Shown here: positions 1-10,817 of the stretch, one piece after another | How the letters are laid out: every line of letters starts with the position of its first letter | Numbering within the stretch: position 1 is the first letter of the stretch | Assembly (NCBI GenBank): GCA_019186945.1 | Contig: JABAQJ010000005.1 | Span: forward strand, 212,256 to 276,255 | Direction of reading: 5' to 3' | DNA: 64,000 nucleotides | Origin: Gemmatimonadaceae bacterium | Lineage (GTDB): Bacteria > Gemmatimonadota > Gemmatimonadetes > Gemmatimonadales > Gemmatimonadaceae | The notes under the pieces: generated by a model | The model's input: the letters and a program-made list of their open reading frames with translations, nothing else | Database searches by the model: none | Told to the model about the DNA's origin: nothing | Translations under genes and position numbers: made by a program

Positions 1-2176
1 CGCGCTGCCGCTGCCGCTCGTTCTCCTGTTGCTGACGGGCCGCAAGCTGTTTCAGTCGCTCCAGCGTTTCATCGACCTTCTCGCTGGCGGCCTGCTCGCT
101 GCCCCTCTGCACCTGCTCGTACTGATTCCGCAATTTGTCGGTCTCCAGCTCGAACAAGTCGGCCAGATCTTCGGCGTTGCTCTGACTCCCGCCACCACCG
201 CCACCTCCCCCACCCTCATTCCGGCTGACCTGTACCTCCCGATAGGCAGCCTCCGCGCGCTCCAGCAACTGCAGCGCTCGCTGCTCTGGTGGGAGCGCCT
301 CGTCGGTCTTTCGCTCACCTAACGATTTCTCGGCAACGACCATCTCCTTCGCGGCCAGCGGCAGCAATTCGGCGATGATCCGGAATCCAGAGTCAGCAGC
401 CTGTACGACTCCGCGCTTCATCTGCGCCGCCAGCTTCTCCACACGCTCGCGCAGCCGCGTCTGCCCCATCAGGATCGTCGCCACATTCTCGCCGAACTCG
501 CGCGATGGCGTCGCCGGTCGGTCGCGCTCCGTCTTGAACGTGGCAGCCACGATCTCGCGTTGTTGCTGCGTCAGCGTGCCGGGATCGTCGCCACCGCCAC
601 CGCCACCCCCACCACCACCGCCCTGTTGACTCTGGCGGTAGTCACGTCCGAATGGCCGAATCGTGAGGAAATAGATGTCGGTGGTAGTTGTCTTCACGCC
701 GCCGACGGCATTCGCGTCCGCTGCCTTAGCCCAGTACGACACGACGTCGCCGGGCTCGAGTTCGAGCTCTTCGAGGAACAGCGTATGGCCCACCGTGACC
801 TCGCGGCTCTTCCGCGCCCCATCCTGCAAGGTCACTACCTGCGTCGGCCCCCCGTTGACGGAATACTGCAGCTCCATCTTGCCCACGCCGAAATCGTCTG
901 TTGCCTGCACCTCGACCAACACTTCGTCCGTCAGCGTCGGACGCGTATCTCGTCCGGGCTTGGAGATGCTAATCGTCGGCGCATGATCGTCCAGTGCGTC
1001 GATCACGTAGTCCACGGCGCCCGCCACACGCGTTCCATCCTCGGACTCGAGCTCGACACGATAGAACCCGTCTCGGCGAACGGTCAGTTCGCCACGGAAC
1101 ACACCGTCACTCCCGCGCACCAACGCTCGCGCCGAATCCCCTTCCACGACCAGCCGCCCACCACGGATCGGCATCGTGGTCTGCACCGACACGATCGCAC
1201 GGGTTCCCGCCACAGCGGCAATGTCTCCCGAGTCCTCGACCTTCTCCGGCGCCAGTCCCGTATACGCCGGGTAGCGGAGTTCGAGATCCAGCCGTTTCAC
1301 GGCTGGCAGGCTCTTCACGGTGAGGCGGTGGACATTCGATCGAATGCCGTGCGACTCGACCAGATAATCGGCATCCTGATCCACGTCGAAGAGACGCGCG
1401 AGGAACTGCGTGGAGTCGCGTCCTCGTTCCATCGGGATACGCTCCCAGTCGTCCCCGCTGCCGCGACGGACCAGGAGCTCGACGGCGTCACTGTTGAATC
1501 CATGGAGTTGGGCGCTCACCTGCTGATCGGTTCCGCGCGGGATCGTCGCGTTCCCTGGCTCGACGTCGATGGCGTACGCAACGGCCGCCTGTGCATCGCT
1601 CCACGGCGTCAGGAGCAGCTTGGCGCTCTGACGGAGTACCGTCGGGCCGAGAGTGAACACGGTGACGGCTGCAACCAACACGGCGGCTAGTATCGCACCG
1701 CCTCGGGTGAGCGCCGGCGCTTCGATACTTGGCGCGTCCCCCAGACGTCGCAAGCGCTCCGTGGCGTCCTTGACTAGTCCCTGAGTCAGGGCATTGGAGC
1801 GAATCTCGTCGGGCACGTCGCTTCCCGATGCTTCCACTGCACTCACGAGCGCGCCGTCCAGCTGCGGCAGTCGTTCCTCGACATACAGCGCAACGCGAGC
1901 GTCGGGTACGCGCCGGAACCATGGCGCCGCCACGTATCGGATGGCGAGTGCCATTACCGCCAGGGCCACAACCACCCGAGCCACAACGACGCTCGTATGC
2001 GAGAAGCCTGCGTTCTCCATGGCTACTGACGCCAGGGCGACGAGAGCAACGATCGCCACCGTCAGAATCGTTAGGCCGCCCACCACGTGACGCAGCCGCC
2101 ACCGTTGGCGCACGATCCGCACGACCTCCGCGAGCCTCCGCGACGGAACCGTCTGACGTTCGACGCTCGATGCCAT
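1..2176 (-). CDS. DUF4175-like large membrane protein with coiled coils (3' end beyond window)
   Basis: An open minus-strand frame starts at ATG 2176 and runs without a stop to base 1, so at least 725 residues are present and the C-terminus is missing. An AGGAGG lies 9 bases before the ATG, and the upstream VWA gene stops 13 bases away. Hydrophobic segments lie at about residues 31-51, 60-78 and 150-170. A large extracytoplasmic part follows, then long charged Glu/Gln/Arg-rich helices that look like coiled coil. Two glycine runs, near residues 517-529 and 653-662, act as linkers. The layout resembles DUF4175 family proteins, which are often found beside MoxR, DUF58 and BatA genes. The function is unknown; given its position, a scaffold of the same envelope complex is inferred. 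Confidence 0.75.
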   Translation of the reverse strand, partial: MASSVERQTVPSRRLAEVVRIVRQRWRLRHVVGGLTILTVAIVALVALASVAMENAGFSHTSVVVARVVVALAVMALAIRYVAAPWFRRVPDARVALYVEERLPQLDGALVSAVEASGSDVPDEIRSNALTQGLVKDATERLRRLGDAPSIEAPALTRGGAILAAVLVAAVTVFTLGPTVLRQSAKLLLTPWSDAQAAVAYAIDVEPGNATIPRGTDQQVSAQLHGFNSDAVELLVRRGSGDDWERIPMERGRDSTQFLARLFDVDQDADYLVESHGIRSNVHRLTVKSLPAVKRLDLELRYPAYTGLAPEKVEDSGDIAAVAGTRAIVSVQTTMPIRGGRLVVEGDSARALVRGSDGVFRGELTVRRDGFYRVELESEDGTRVAGAVDYVIDALDDHAPTISISKPGRDTRPTLTDEVLVEVQATDDFGVGKMELQYSVNGGPTQVVTLQDGARKSREVTVGHTLFLEELELEPGDVVSYWAKAADANAVGGVKTTTTDIYFLTIRPFGRDYRQSQQGGGGGGGGGGGDDPGTLTQQQREIVAATFKTERDRPATPSREFGENVATILMGQTRLRERVEKLAAQMKRGVVQAADSGFRIIAELLPLAAKEMVVAEKSLGERKTDEALPPEQRALQLLERAEAAYREVQVSRNEGGGGGGGGGSQSNAEDLADLFELETDKLRNQYEQVQRGSEQAASEKVDETLERLKQLAARQQQENERQRQR

Positions 2177-2189
2177 TGGTCTTCGCCTC

Positions 2190-4262
2190 CTAGGTCACGC
2201 TCGTCCGGCTCTGTGAGATCCGACGAGCCAACAGCGCCTCGGCCACCAGGGCCGCCGTGACAGCTACCAGAATGTACCACCACAGAGATTGGTCGCGCTC
2301 CCGTTCCTTCGGGGTTGCCACGGCCGACGAATCCGTCGCGACCTCGGTTGTCGAGCGAACTCCCTCGACCAGCCGAGTTGGGTCGAAGCGAGCGAACTCG
2401 AGTTCGCGGGGATCGATGTTGACGGCAACCAACCGAGGTCGCTCCCCTGGCGAACCTGCGCGCCGGATCTCGTAGACTCCGGCTTCCTCCGGGACGAGCG
2501 CCACTGGCTCGCCGGCGCCGCCGAAGCGCAGGCGGCGCCCGGAGGGCGACTCCGCCACGCGCGACACAACGCCCTGCACGTTGGGTGTGCTGTCGACACG
2601 GGCGCGCACACCTTCGTCAACCGCTTCTCCAACAACGTACGCATCGCGTCGATCGCGGAAGTCCGCCGCATATCGGGTGATCTGGTGCAGGAAGGGCAGG
2701 AATACCGGCTGCCGCGGCAGGTCGTTCCAGTAGCCATCGAGCGAAGAGCCAAACTGCAGCACTCGCCCCTTGCCAAGCCGGAGCTCGGCCAAGGCGCCGC
2801 TCCCGTCGTCGAAGCGGGCGAGCACGCCGGCCGGTGCCGTGACCGGCCGATATCGGAAGAAGCGCGCCGAAGACAGATCCCCACTGCGCGAAGATCCGAA
2901 AATCGAGAGCGCGGGATGGGCCGCATCGAGATATCCCAGGACTCCACCGCGCTCGCCTTCGCGATCCACCGGCAAAACGATCGGCGCCGGGAGCAGGCCC
3001 TGCGCGCTCCCCGAATCCCGAGCGCCGATCCGTTCTCCGGCCGCCACGATCACTCCGGCGCCCTCGCGCACTCGTGCCACAAGGCGTCGCACGATGGCGT
3101 CGCTTGGCCAGGCGTCATTCAGTACGATGACCTGGCTCGCGGCAATGTCGGCGGGCATGAGAGCGCTGACGCCGCGCACACGCACATCGAACGGAGGCTT
3201 GTCGCCAATCTCTAGCGCGCGACGGACAAAAATGTCCCGGTCCGGCGGCATGTCCGTCGCGTTCGCGAGCAACACACTCACCACCGGAGTACGGGCGAAC
3301 ACAAAGCTGAAACGGTCACCTCCGGCGAGCGAATCGCCAGACAGCTTGACCTCTGCAGACTGTGGAGTCGCTGGCACGGGTACCGGAGCAAAGTCGATGG
3401 CCGCACCACCATCAGCGGGAACGTCGAGACGCTTTCTTTCGATCGTCCGACCGCCGATCGAGAACTCCACCTCCGTTCCCTTTACCGCCGGCCCGACGTT
3501 ACTCACCCGTGCATGCACCGCCAGTTGCTCCCCACCGCCGGCAGTCGAGCGTCGCAGTTCGACGCTCCGAACTGCGCGGTCGCGGACGTCGCCGACGACA
3601 ACGTCGTGCGCCGTCACCTTCACACCGGCAGGCAGGCGCGACTCTTCCGTCAGGTCAAAACCGGATCGCTGGAAATCCGAAATGACCACGACTTCTCGCT
3701 CACGCAGGGTCGAGCTGGCAACGAGACGTCGCGCCACTGCGAGCGCCGGCGCGTATCTCGTCCCGCCGTCCACGGGTCGGAGACTGTCTGTCGCGGCCCT
3801 GAGGAGCGCATGCTCGCCCGTGGCTTCGTTGATGGCACGAGCCGTCAAGTCGAAGGGCACGATCGTCATCCGATCGCGAGGACCCAGCCTGTCGATCGTC
3901 TCACGTACCGCCGCCTGTGCGCGTGCCCATCGATCGCCGTAACGCATCGAGAAAGAACGATCCACCAGAGCGACAACCTCCCGGCCGCCACCCCCGACGC
4001 TCGCGGCCCGCGAGGCTCGCGCGATGACCGGTCGAGTGAACGCCAGGATCGCGAACGTGACCGCGAGCGCGCGCAGCAGGAACAGCAGAATGTCACGGAG
4101 CTTCTTCCGGCTCGCATGCCGATACGGTACGCGTCGCAAGAAGGCAAGAGACGGAAATGCAGTCGTTTCCTTGCGCTCCTTGTGAACCAGGTGCACCCAG
4201 ATCGGCACGGCGATCGCGACAAGGCCGAGGGCGAACAGCGGCGACAGGAGCGTAAAGCTCAT
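2190..4262 (-). CDS. BatA-like membrane protein with VWA domain
   Basis: 690 residues. The N-terminus has the BatA-type pair of membrane helices (about residues 7-25 and 57-75) separated by a short basic cytoplasmic loop. A von Willebrand A domain follows with the metal-binding DxSxS motif at D101-R-S-F-S105. A long beta-rich region comes next, and a final membrane helix lies near residues 665-683. The start ATG 4262 shares one base with the stop of the DUF58 gene (TAATG), so translation is probably coupled. In the family, such proteins sit in the inner membrane and are thought to be partners of MoxR ATPases. The periplasmic middle part may bind a substrate or another subunit, but nothing in the sequence identifies it. 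Confidence 0.85.
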   Translation of the reverse strand: MSFTLLSPLFALGLVAIAVPIWVHLVHKERKETTAFPSLAFLRRVPYRHASRKKLRDILLFLLRALAVTFAILAFTRPVIARASRAASVGGGGREVVALVDRSFSMRYGDRWARAQAAVRETIDRLGPRDRMTIVPFDLTARAINEATGEHALLRAATDSLRPVDGGTRYAPALAVARRLVASSTLREREVVVISDFQRSGFDLTEESRLPAGVKVTAHDVVVGDVRDRAVRSVELRRSTAGGGEQLAVHARVSNVGPAVKGTEVEFSIGGRTIERKRLDVPADGGAAIDFAPVPVPATPQSAEVKLSGDSLAGGDRFSFVFARTPVVSVLLANATDMPPDRDIFVRRALEIGDKPPFDVRVRGVSALMPADIAASQVIVLNDAWPSDAIVRRLVARVREGAGVIVAAGERIGARDSGSAQGLLPAPIVLPVDREGERGGVLGYLDAAHPALSIFGSSRSGDLSSARFFRYRPVTAPAGVLARFDDGSGALAELRLGKGRVLQFGSSLDGYWNDLPRQPVFLPFLHQITRYAADFRDRRDAYVVGEAVDEGVRARVDSTPNVQGVVSRVAESPSGRRLRFGGAGEPVALVPEEAGVYEIRRAGSPGERPRLVAVNIDPRELEFARFDPTRLVEGVRSTTEVATDSSAVATPKERERDQSLWWYILVAVTAALVAEALLARRISQSRTSVT

Positions 4263-5212
4263 TATCGCATGCCACGAAGGTGTTCGCGCCTAACCAGGTA
4301 GGCGAAGAGCAGGTCGTCGAGCGGTTTTGACGTCACCGCCTGCAGGTAGTCCACGCCACCCTCGCCCATCAGGCCCTCCACCGCGGCGAGGTGATCCCTG
4401 ACGAGCGCCGTGTATTGCGCTCGTTGTCGTCCGGGTACGATCGGCAACCGCTCCCCGGTCTCCATGTCTTCGAAGGTCGCGGACTCGTCGAACGGAAAGT
4501 CGATCTCGTACCGATCCAGGATGTGGAATGCAAGGACGTCGTGTCCCGCATCGCGAAGCGGCGCCATGGCGTCGCGCAAGGCACCCGGCGAGTCGTAGAA
4601 ATCGGAAAGAACGGCGACGATGCCTCGACGGCGCTGGAGATCGGCAACTTGCCGCGCCACCTTCGGCAAATCGCTCTTTCCCGATGCCGTCACGCGATCG
4701 ATGGCGTGCAGCGAGGTGTGCAGGTGACGGGCCGACGGCGGGACGTAGTCGACGACGTCGTCCCGGAAGCAGACCAGTCCGACTCGGTCGCGTTGCCGAT
4801 GCGCGAGGTACGTCAGGCACGCGGCGATGTACTTTGCGTAGTCCAACTTGCTGACACCGTCAGTTGCACCACGATAGGCCATCGACGCCGAGGCATCGAG
4901 CAGCACGACGAAGTTCGTATTCGTGTCCGCCTCGAACTCCTTCAGATAGAAGCGATCGGTGCGTGCGTAAAGTCGCCAGTCGATGTGCCGAATGTCGTCT
5001 CCCGGCATGTACTGCCGGTGTTCGGCGAAATCCGTGCTGAAGCCAAGGTGAGGCGAGCGGTGGAGGCCGGAGACGAATCCCTCCACCACGTACCGCGCCA
5101 GCAGCTCCAGGCTGTCGATCCGCGCCAGGAGGCGAGGATCGAGCAAGCGCGCACCGGGCAGAGCGCTTGCGCCAGCCCCAGAGGAGAACTCGGAGCGCAA
5201 CGTATCCGCCAT
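4262..5212 (-). CDS. DUF58 domain protein
   Basis: 316 residues from ATG 5212, which follows the moxR stop with two bases between them. The frame extends further upstream, but that part overlaps moxR and is not needed. The DUF58 core is clear: an H-I-D-W-R-L-Y-A-R block around residue 75, then a VWA-like strand ending in LLDASASM, which carries the DxSxS metal site. DUF58 proteins regularly accompany MoxR ATPases and are thought to be their soluble or membrane-associated VWA partner. No membrane helix is evident here, so a cytoplasmic location is inferred. The gene overlaps the next gene by one base. Confidence 0.9.
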   Translation of the reverse strand: MADTLRSEFSSGAGASALPGARLLDPRLLARIDSLELLARYVVEGFVSGLHRSPHLGFSTDFAEHRQYMPGDDIRHIDWRLYARTDRFYLKEFEADTNTNFVVLLDASASMAYRGATDGVSKLDYAKYIAACLTYLAHRQRDRVGLVCFRDDVVDYVPPSARHLHTSLHAIDRVTASGKSDLPKVARQVADLQRRRGIVAVLSDFYDSPGALRDAMAPLRDAGHDVLAFHILDRYEIDFPFDESATFEDMETGERLPIVPGRQRAQYTALVRDHLAAVEGLMGEGGVDYLQAVTSKPLDDLLFAYLVRREHLRGMR

Positions 5213-5214
5213 CT

Positions 5215-6255
<1,041 letters not shown>

Positions 6256-6269
6256 ACGTCTCCTTTGAC

Positions 6270-7076
6270 TCAGTGCGTCATGGCGTAGACGACGTAATTG
6301 ACGGCGAGCTTGTAGGCTTCGTTCGTCAGCGAAATGGGAAGCCATCCTTCATCCGAGAACTCCATGTAATCGCCAATGTCGTTGTTGAAATTGGCAATCA
6401 TCACCAGGCGCTTCTTCGGATCGTTGTCCTCGTATGCGCCGTAGAACTCGGACTTCATTCCGAAGTACGGATGGGAGAAGTCGAGGCTCTCGATTCGGAA
6501 GAACGCATCGAAGATGGGGTTGCTGAGGTCGAGCGGCACGATCTTGAGAGCCGGGAAAGCTTCCTGCCAGCGCCGCTCGAAGTTGTACCAGTGCTCGCCA
6601 CCGAAATCGTCGAAGATGAGGAACCCGCCCTTTGCGACGTAGGCTTGCAGCCCCGTGCGTTCCTTGTCGCTCATCGACCAGAAGCCCGGTTCGGACACGT
6701 AAGCGATCGGATACCTGAACAACTCGGCGCTATCGAAAGGCAGGATCGTGCCGCCGTTCATGAACGGACGAATCGTCGTCAGCTCCGACAAGATTTTCAT
6801 GAAATGGAGCTCGGCGCGCGGAGTGTCGTGATCCCATTTGCGGTCGACCCGAAATCCGAACCCGCCACCACCATCCGGTTCGAAACGAATGCGGAGAAAG
6901 GTGAAACGGCCGTCGTATGGCGGGTTGGTGATGTCGTTGAGGTCGCCACTCTGGACGTAGCCCTGCCAGTCCGAGGGAATGCCGGACATCCGACCGCGAC
7001 GCCGCCCACCCTGTGCGTCCGCCAGCGTCGGAACGGCGATCAACAGCATCAGGAGTCGGCGCACGGACCTTCCCAT
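6270..7076 (-). CDS. DUF4159 domain protein, exported
   Basis: 268 residues with an N-terminal signal peptide (hydrophobic core about residues 8-17, cleavage likely after the ADAQ segment). The rest matches the DUF4159 pattern. It has a compact alpha/beta domain with a segment reading that a row must lie in a listed range, then P-I-A-Y-V, then a glycine-turn followed by FLIFDDFGG, as in class I glutamine amidotransferase-like folds but with no catalytic Cys at the nucleophile elbow. DUF4159 genes are usual members of MoxR/DUF58/BatA clusters. The function is not known. The gene lies one base downstream of the TPR gluzincin gene and 14 bases before moxR. Confidence 0.85.
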   Translation of the reverse strand: MGRSVRRLLMLLIAVPTLADAQGGRRRGRMSGIPSDWQGYVQSGDLNDITNPPYDGRFTFLRIRFEPDGGGGFGFRVDRKWDHDTPRAELHFMKILSELTTIRPFMNGGTILPFDSAELFRYPIAYVSEPGFWSMSDKERTGLQAYVAKGGFLIFDDFGGEHWYNFERRWQEAFPALKIVPLDLSNPIFDAFFRIESLDFSHPYFGMKSEFYGAYEDNDPKKRLVMIANFNNDIGDYMEFSDEGWLPISLTNEAYKLAVNYVVYAMTH

Positions 7077-7077
7077 T

Positions 7078-9777
7078 TCATTGGCCTCCCGCGGGTCTGG
7101 TGTCCGACTCCGCTATCGGAGCTCTGTTAAGTGCGGCGGCGCCACCGCTCGTACGCAACCGCAGCAGTAGTTCCTGCCCCTTCTCGAAATTGGGCGCAAG
7201 ATCGAGCGCGCGCAGCAATTCGCGACGGGCACCGCTGCGATCGCCCGCGTCTGTGAGCGCCAGCGCCAACTGGTACAGCGCCTCCACACGATCGGTTGGG
7301 TCGAGGGCCAGGACGGCGCGTCGTTCTCGAACGCGCAGGGGCTGATTCCCCACAGCGGCTGCGAGTTCGGCCAATATCTCGTGCGGCGCAGCTTCGTGCG
7401 GAAAGATGTACATCAGTCGATCAAGAGCCGCGACCGCGCCGGCCGCGTCGCCGCGGGCCGCCATCAGATCGCCGAGTCGTCTATGGGCCTCGAACGCATC
7501 CCCGTTTATAGCCGTCATCGCCGACAGCTCGGCTATCGCGCGAGTCGAGTCCCCGGCCTCCAGCGCCAGTCGGGCGAGAAGCGCATAGGGAGACTCTGCG
7601 CCGGCAAACGACGGGAAGAGTCGCTTTGCCGTTTCCAACTGCGCTGCCGCCGGCTGGGACTGCCCAGCCTGGAGGAGCGCGACGCCAGCACGCATGGCAT
7701 CGGCGAACTTGCCGTCCCAGTCCACCCCCTGCGCGGATCCGTCGTCGTGCGATGCGATTCGTCCGGCACCGACCGCGTCCAGCTGAGTGGCGAACCGCGT
7801 CCTGACAAAAGCATCGAACCGCTTCTGCAACTGATCGATGTCCGTCTGGAGTACCTCGCGCACGACGGCGTCGGTCCCGAGTCCGCGCCGATACGCCTGG
7901 AGCATCTGCCTGATAGCCGCAATGCCATGATCGCGTTCGATCATCTCCGCCAGCAGCGAGGCCTGGTAGTACGACAGGATCACCTGCTCCGGGAAACGCG
8001 GCCGCATGAACCCGTCATTCAGTCGAGCCAGCGGAACGAGGAGGCCTCCCTTGTACGCTGCAATGAACGACGGCGACACATCGTCACCCCAGCCCGGACG
8101 GGCGCGTCGTTCCTCGTAGACCGAGAGTCCTTCGGAGAGCCAGCGTGGCACTCGACCCGCGCTGGCGCCTAACGTGAACGTGTGCGCAATCTCGTGCCAC
8201 AGGGTCGATCCCCAGTTGAACTCCCCTGGCTTTCGCGACGCGGGGCCGTCGATTGCCAGCACGTCGCCGAAGCTCACGCCTAACGCCCCAAGTCCGGCCA
8301 GGCCGACGGTGCGTACGGAGAAGTCGGCATGGGATCGATAGACTTCGACGCGGATCGGCGCCGACGGCCGGTACCCGTAGCGCGCCGACAGGGAGTCGAA
8401 AGCGGCTTCGGCCAGCGGCCCGGCGTACAGCGACAGGAGCGGCGCATCCTTCTTCTCGATCATGAACGTGAATCGCGCCGTCTTCACCTCGTCGTAGTCC
8501 GTGAAGGTATCGAGGAGGTCGAGTGTGTTCTTAGCCCACACGTCGAACGGATCGATGGCAAAGGACCGATCGAGGAACTTCCGACCGCCTTCCATGTCGC
8601 CGAGACGAAGCGCGTTAACGCCTAGGAACGCCAGCGCGCGCGGGGCCTTCGGGTCGCGGGCCACGGCACGTCTGGCGAACGCAACCGCCTTGCCATAGAG
8701 CCGGTTCCGCGCCATCACCTCGGACAGTGTCGCTTCGGCGTCGGCCGCTCGCGGGCGCCGGGAGATCGCGCGGCCAAGCGTGGCCTCGCCGCCAACGGAA
8801 TCGCCCTTGAGGAACTGGATCGCAGCCATCGCAACCAGCGGGTCGTAGGCAAGGCTGTCGTCGGCCAATCCCAGCCGCGCTTCGGCGATCGCCTCGTCGT
8901 AGCGTTCGACGTCCGCCAGCAGCAACGCGGATGCCGCCCGTGCCGATGGAGAACGCCCGTTTACGGCAAGGCTGCGTTGGAGGAACTCGGGCGCATCTGC
9001 GCCGAAGTCGAACAGCCGTACTCGTGCCATGGCAAGGAGCGCTTCCGGATGCTTCGGATTCACCGCGAGGACGGCGCGCAACGTTTGCTGCGCGTCAGCG
9101 CTGTTGTACTTCTCCAGGAACAGTTCACCCAGCCTGATTACGGGGTCCAGGTCGAGCGAATCGCGACTGACAGCCTCATCCAGCGCCTTGAGCGCATCGC
9201 GGAACATCTGCGGGTTGTCGCGCCCCAGGTATCGGCAGGCTTCAGCGACCGCCTGCAGTTCCCGGGATGTCAGCCGGGATCGCCGCTCGTTGTAGATATC
9301 GATGAACCGGTCGAAGGTGGCCATCGCCGGATCGAGATCGCCCCGGTCGAACTGCAGTTGGGCCACTCGGAGAACCGCCGTCAAGGAATCGCTGGCGCGC
9401 CCGACTGCGGCACGGACGTAGGCCGACTCGGCCGCGAGGAGCCTGCCCTGCCGCACGAGCGCATCGCCTAACGGGACCAAAGCTTCGCCGGATGACGGTG
9501 CCGCGGCCTGAAAGGCACGCGCCAGCGACTCGGCCGCCGCCACGCGCCCCGTGATCAGCAGCGTCCGGCTCAACAGGCGGACGGCCGGCGCGTTTGCCGG
9601 CTCGTCACGCAACACGGCGCCAGCCGCCATGCTGGCTGCGTCGTATTCTCCCGTGCGGAATGCCCGCTGCGCAAGTTGCAACTGATTGGCTGGCGAGATC
9701 TCCTGCGCGCACGCGGCCGCCGGCAGCGTCCCGCACCAGGCCATGAGAACCGTCCACGCGATCGGCAGGCGTATCAT
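7078..9777 (-). CDS. Exported TPR protein with gluzincin (peptidase MA-like) domain
   Basis: 899 residues with a signal peptide ending near residue 25. TPR-like helical pairs fill about residues 25-430 and 680-880. Between them is a zinc peptidase domain: HEIAH near residue 525, followed 18 or so residues later by WLSEGLSVYEE, which supplies the third metal ligand. This is the HExxH...E arrangement of gluzincins of the peptidase MA family. The start ATG 9777 overlaps the stop of the caspase-like gene by four bases (ATGA). The likely site is periplasmic or outer-surface. Substrates are unknown; the TPR arms suggest docking to partner proteins of the same operon. Confidence 0.85.
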   Translation of the reverse strand: MIRLPIAWTVLMAWCGTLPAAACAQEISPANQLQLAQRAFRTGEYDAASMAAGAVLRDEPANAPAVRLLSRTLLITGRVAAAESLARAFQAAAPSSGEALVPLGDALVRQGRLLAAESAYVRAAVGRASDSLTAVLRVAQLQFDRGDLDPAMATFDRFIDIYNERRSRLTSRELQAVAEACRYLGRDNPQMFRDALKALDEAVSRDSLDLDPVIRLGELFLEKYNSADAQQTLRAVLAVNPKHPEALLAMARVRLFDFGADAPEFLQRSLAVNGRSPSARAASALLLADVERYDEAIAEARLGLADDSLAYDPLVAMAAIQFLKGDSVGGEATLGRAISRRPRAADAEATLSEVMARNRLYGKAVAFARRAVARDPKAPRALAFLGVNALRLGDMEGGRKFLDRSFAIDPFDVWAKNTLDLLDTFTDYDEVKTARFTFMIEKKDAPLLSLYAGPLAEAAFDSLSARYGYRPSAPIRVEVYRSHADFSVRTVGLAGLGALGVSFGDVLAIDGPASRKPGEFNWGSTLWHEIAHTFTLGASAGRVPRWLSEGLSVYEERRARPGWGDDVSPSFIAAYKGGLLVPLARLNDGFMRPRFPEQVILSYYQASLLAEMIERDHGIAAIRQMLQAYRRGLGTDAVVREVLQTDIDQLQKRFDAFVRTRFATQLDAVGAGRIASHDDGSAQGVDWDGKFADAMRAGVALLQAGQSQPAAAQLETAKRLFPSFAGAESPYALLARLALEAGDSTRAIAELSAMTAINGDAFEAHRRLGDLMAARGDAAGAVAALDRLMYIFPHEAAPHEILAELAAAVGNQPLRVRERRAVLALDPTDRVEALYQLALALTDAGDRSGARRELLRALDLAPNFEKGQELLLRLRTSGGAAALNRAPIAESDTRPAGGQ

Positions 9778-10817
9778 GGCTTCTTCCCTTCCAGGGCCTT
9801 GAGCGCACGATTTACCTCCGCCAGCTTCACGACGAGGTCTTCGAGCGACTGCTGGTACGTGGATTCGGGTATGGACGCCTTGCGTAACCGAAGCGAATCG
9901 ATGCTTGCCTCTATCCGCTCGCGCTTTTCAAGCAGCGCCGCTGCCCGGGGATCCGAGGCGACTGCGGCCGAAACGCCGGAAGGAGGCGCGAGGAAAAACG
10001 CCCGGGCTCGCGGTCCGTCGGGGCCGTTCGGCCCCGGATCCCCACGACCCACACCGTCGCCGTCGTCGTCCAGGACGGCATGCTCCGTGAGCAGCTTGTT
10101 GGCCTGCTCGTACTCGCGTTGCACCTCGCGATGCGCATAGCTGAACGCCTCAAGGAGCGACACGCGGCCGTCCTTGTCCACATCCGCACCGTCAGACGTG
10201 TACGCCCGTACGAAGTGACGAGCGAAGACCGTTTCGTTCCCCTCCGCTCCGGACTTCGTGGCCGCGAGGACGATGCGATTCCGGCCGCGCAGTGACTTCA
10301 CGAACTCGCCGCTGGCGCTGGTAGCGTTCACGAACACGACCGTCTGTGTCGGAAATCGTTCGAGGTACGACCGGAAGTCCGCGTCAGTCACATCCGGCCC
10401 CGGTACGTTGAATCGGGAGATGCCGGCCTGGCTCGAGCCGTGGCCCATCAACAGAATGAAGATCCGGTCCGTGGGACCGGCGGCGATGGCGATTCGGCCG
10501 AGCGTCGTGTCGATCGTCGCACGCGTCGATCGGCCGCGAATTCGCGTCGGGTCGCGTGTGGGATCCTCCGCGAGCCAGATGGCCATGGAATCGGGTATAC
10601 CGAAACGCTGTACGGCCGCATCGCGAAATGCCGAGCCAAGCGCGGTGAACTCGGCGGCAAAACGCGCTTCACCGCTGGCACCGGAAACGATGAGCATCCA
10701 CGGACGCGAGGCGGCGTTCGCAGTCTGCGCGAGCGCTTCCGGCCCGACGACCGCAGGCAGGGCCAGGGACAACGCCACTCGGCACCACCATCCTGCTGCC
10801 AGCCGTCGCCGAATCAC
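9774..10817 (-). CDS. Caspase/legumain-like protein with Cys-to-Ser change and EF-hand loop
   Basis: 347 residues from GTG 10817, which overlaps the upstream stop by four bases (GTGA). A signal peptide spans about residues 1-31. The middle looks like a C13/C14-type peptidase fold: a strand ending in LLMGHG puts the catalytic-type His at residue 126. The second strand, VVFVNATSASG, sits where family members read D/E-A-C-x-S-G. The Cys position is Ser167 if aligned from the SG side. Downstream is a perfect 12-residue EF-hand-type loop, D212-V-D-K-D-G-R-V-S-L-L-E223, and later a second Asp-rich stretch (LDDDGDG). The C-terminal about 80 residues are helical and charged. It could be a pseudoprotease or a calcium-responsive subunit. 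The family assignment is moderate because no homology search was possible. Confidence 0.6.
   Translation of the reverse strand: MIRRRLAAGWWCRVALSLALPAVVGPEALAQTANAASRPWMLIVSGASGEARFAAEFTALGSAFRDAAVQRFGIPDSMAIWLAEDPTRDPTRIRGRSTRATIDTTLGRIAIAAGPTDRIFILLMGHGSSQAGISRFNVPGPDVTDADFRSYLERFPTQTVVFVNATSASGEFVKSLRGRNRIVLAATKSGAEGNETVFARHFVRAYTSDGADVDKDGRVSLLEAFSYAHREVQREYEQANKLLTEHAVLDDDGDGVGRGDPGPNGPDGPRARAFFLAPPSGVSAAVASDPRAAALLEKRERIEASIDSLRLRKASIPESTYQQSLEDLVVKLAEVNRALKALEGKKP

Noticed and set aside
375..629. Plus-strand frame ending in a proline run
   Set aside because: It is the antisense of the glycine-rich linker of the DUF4175-like protein.
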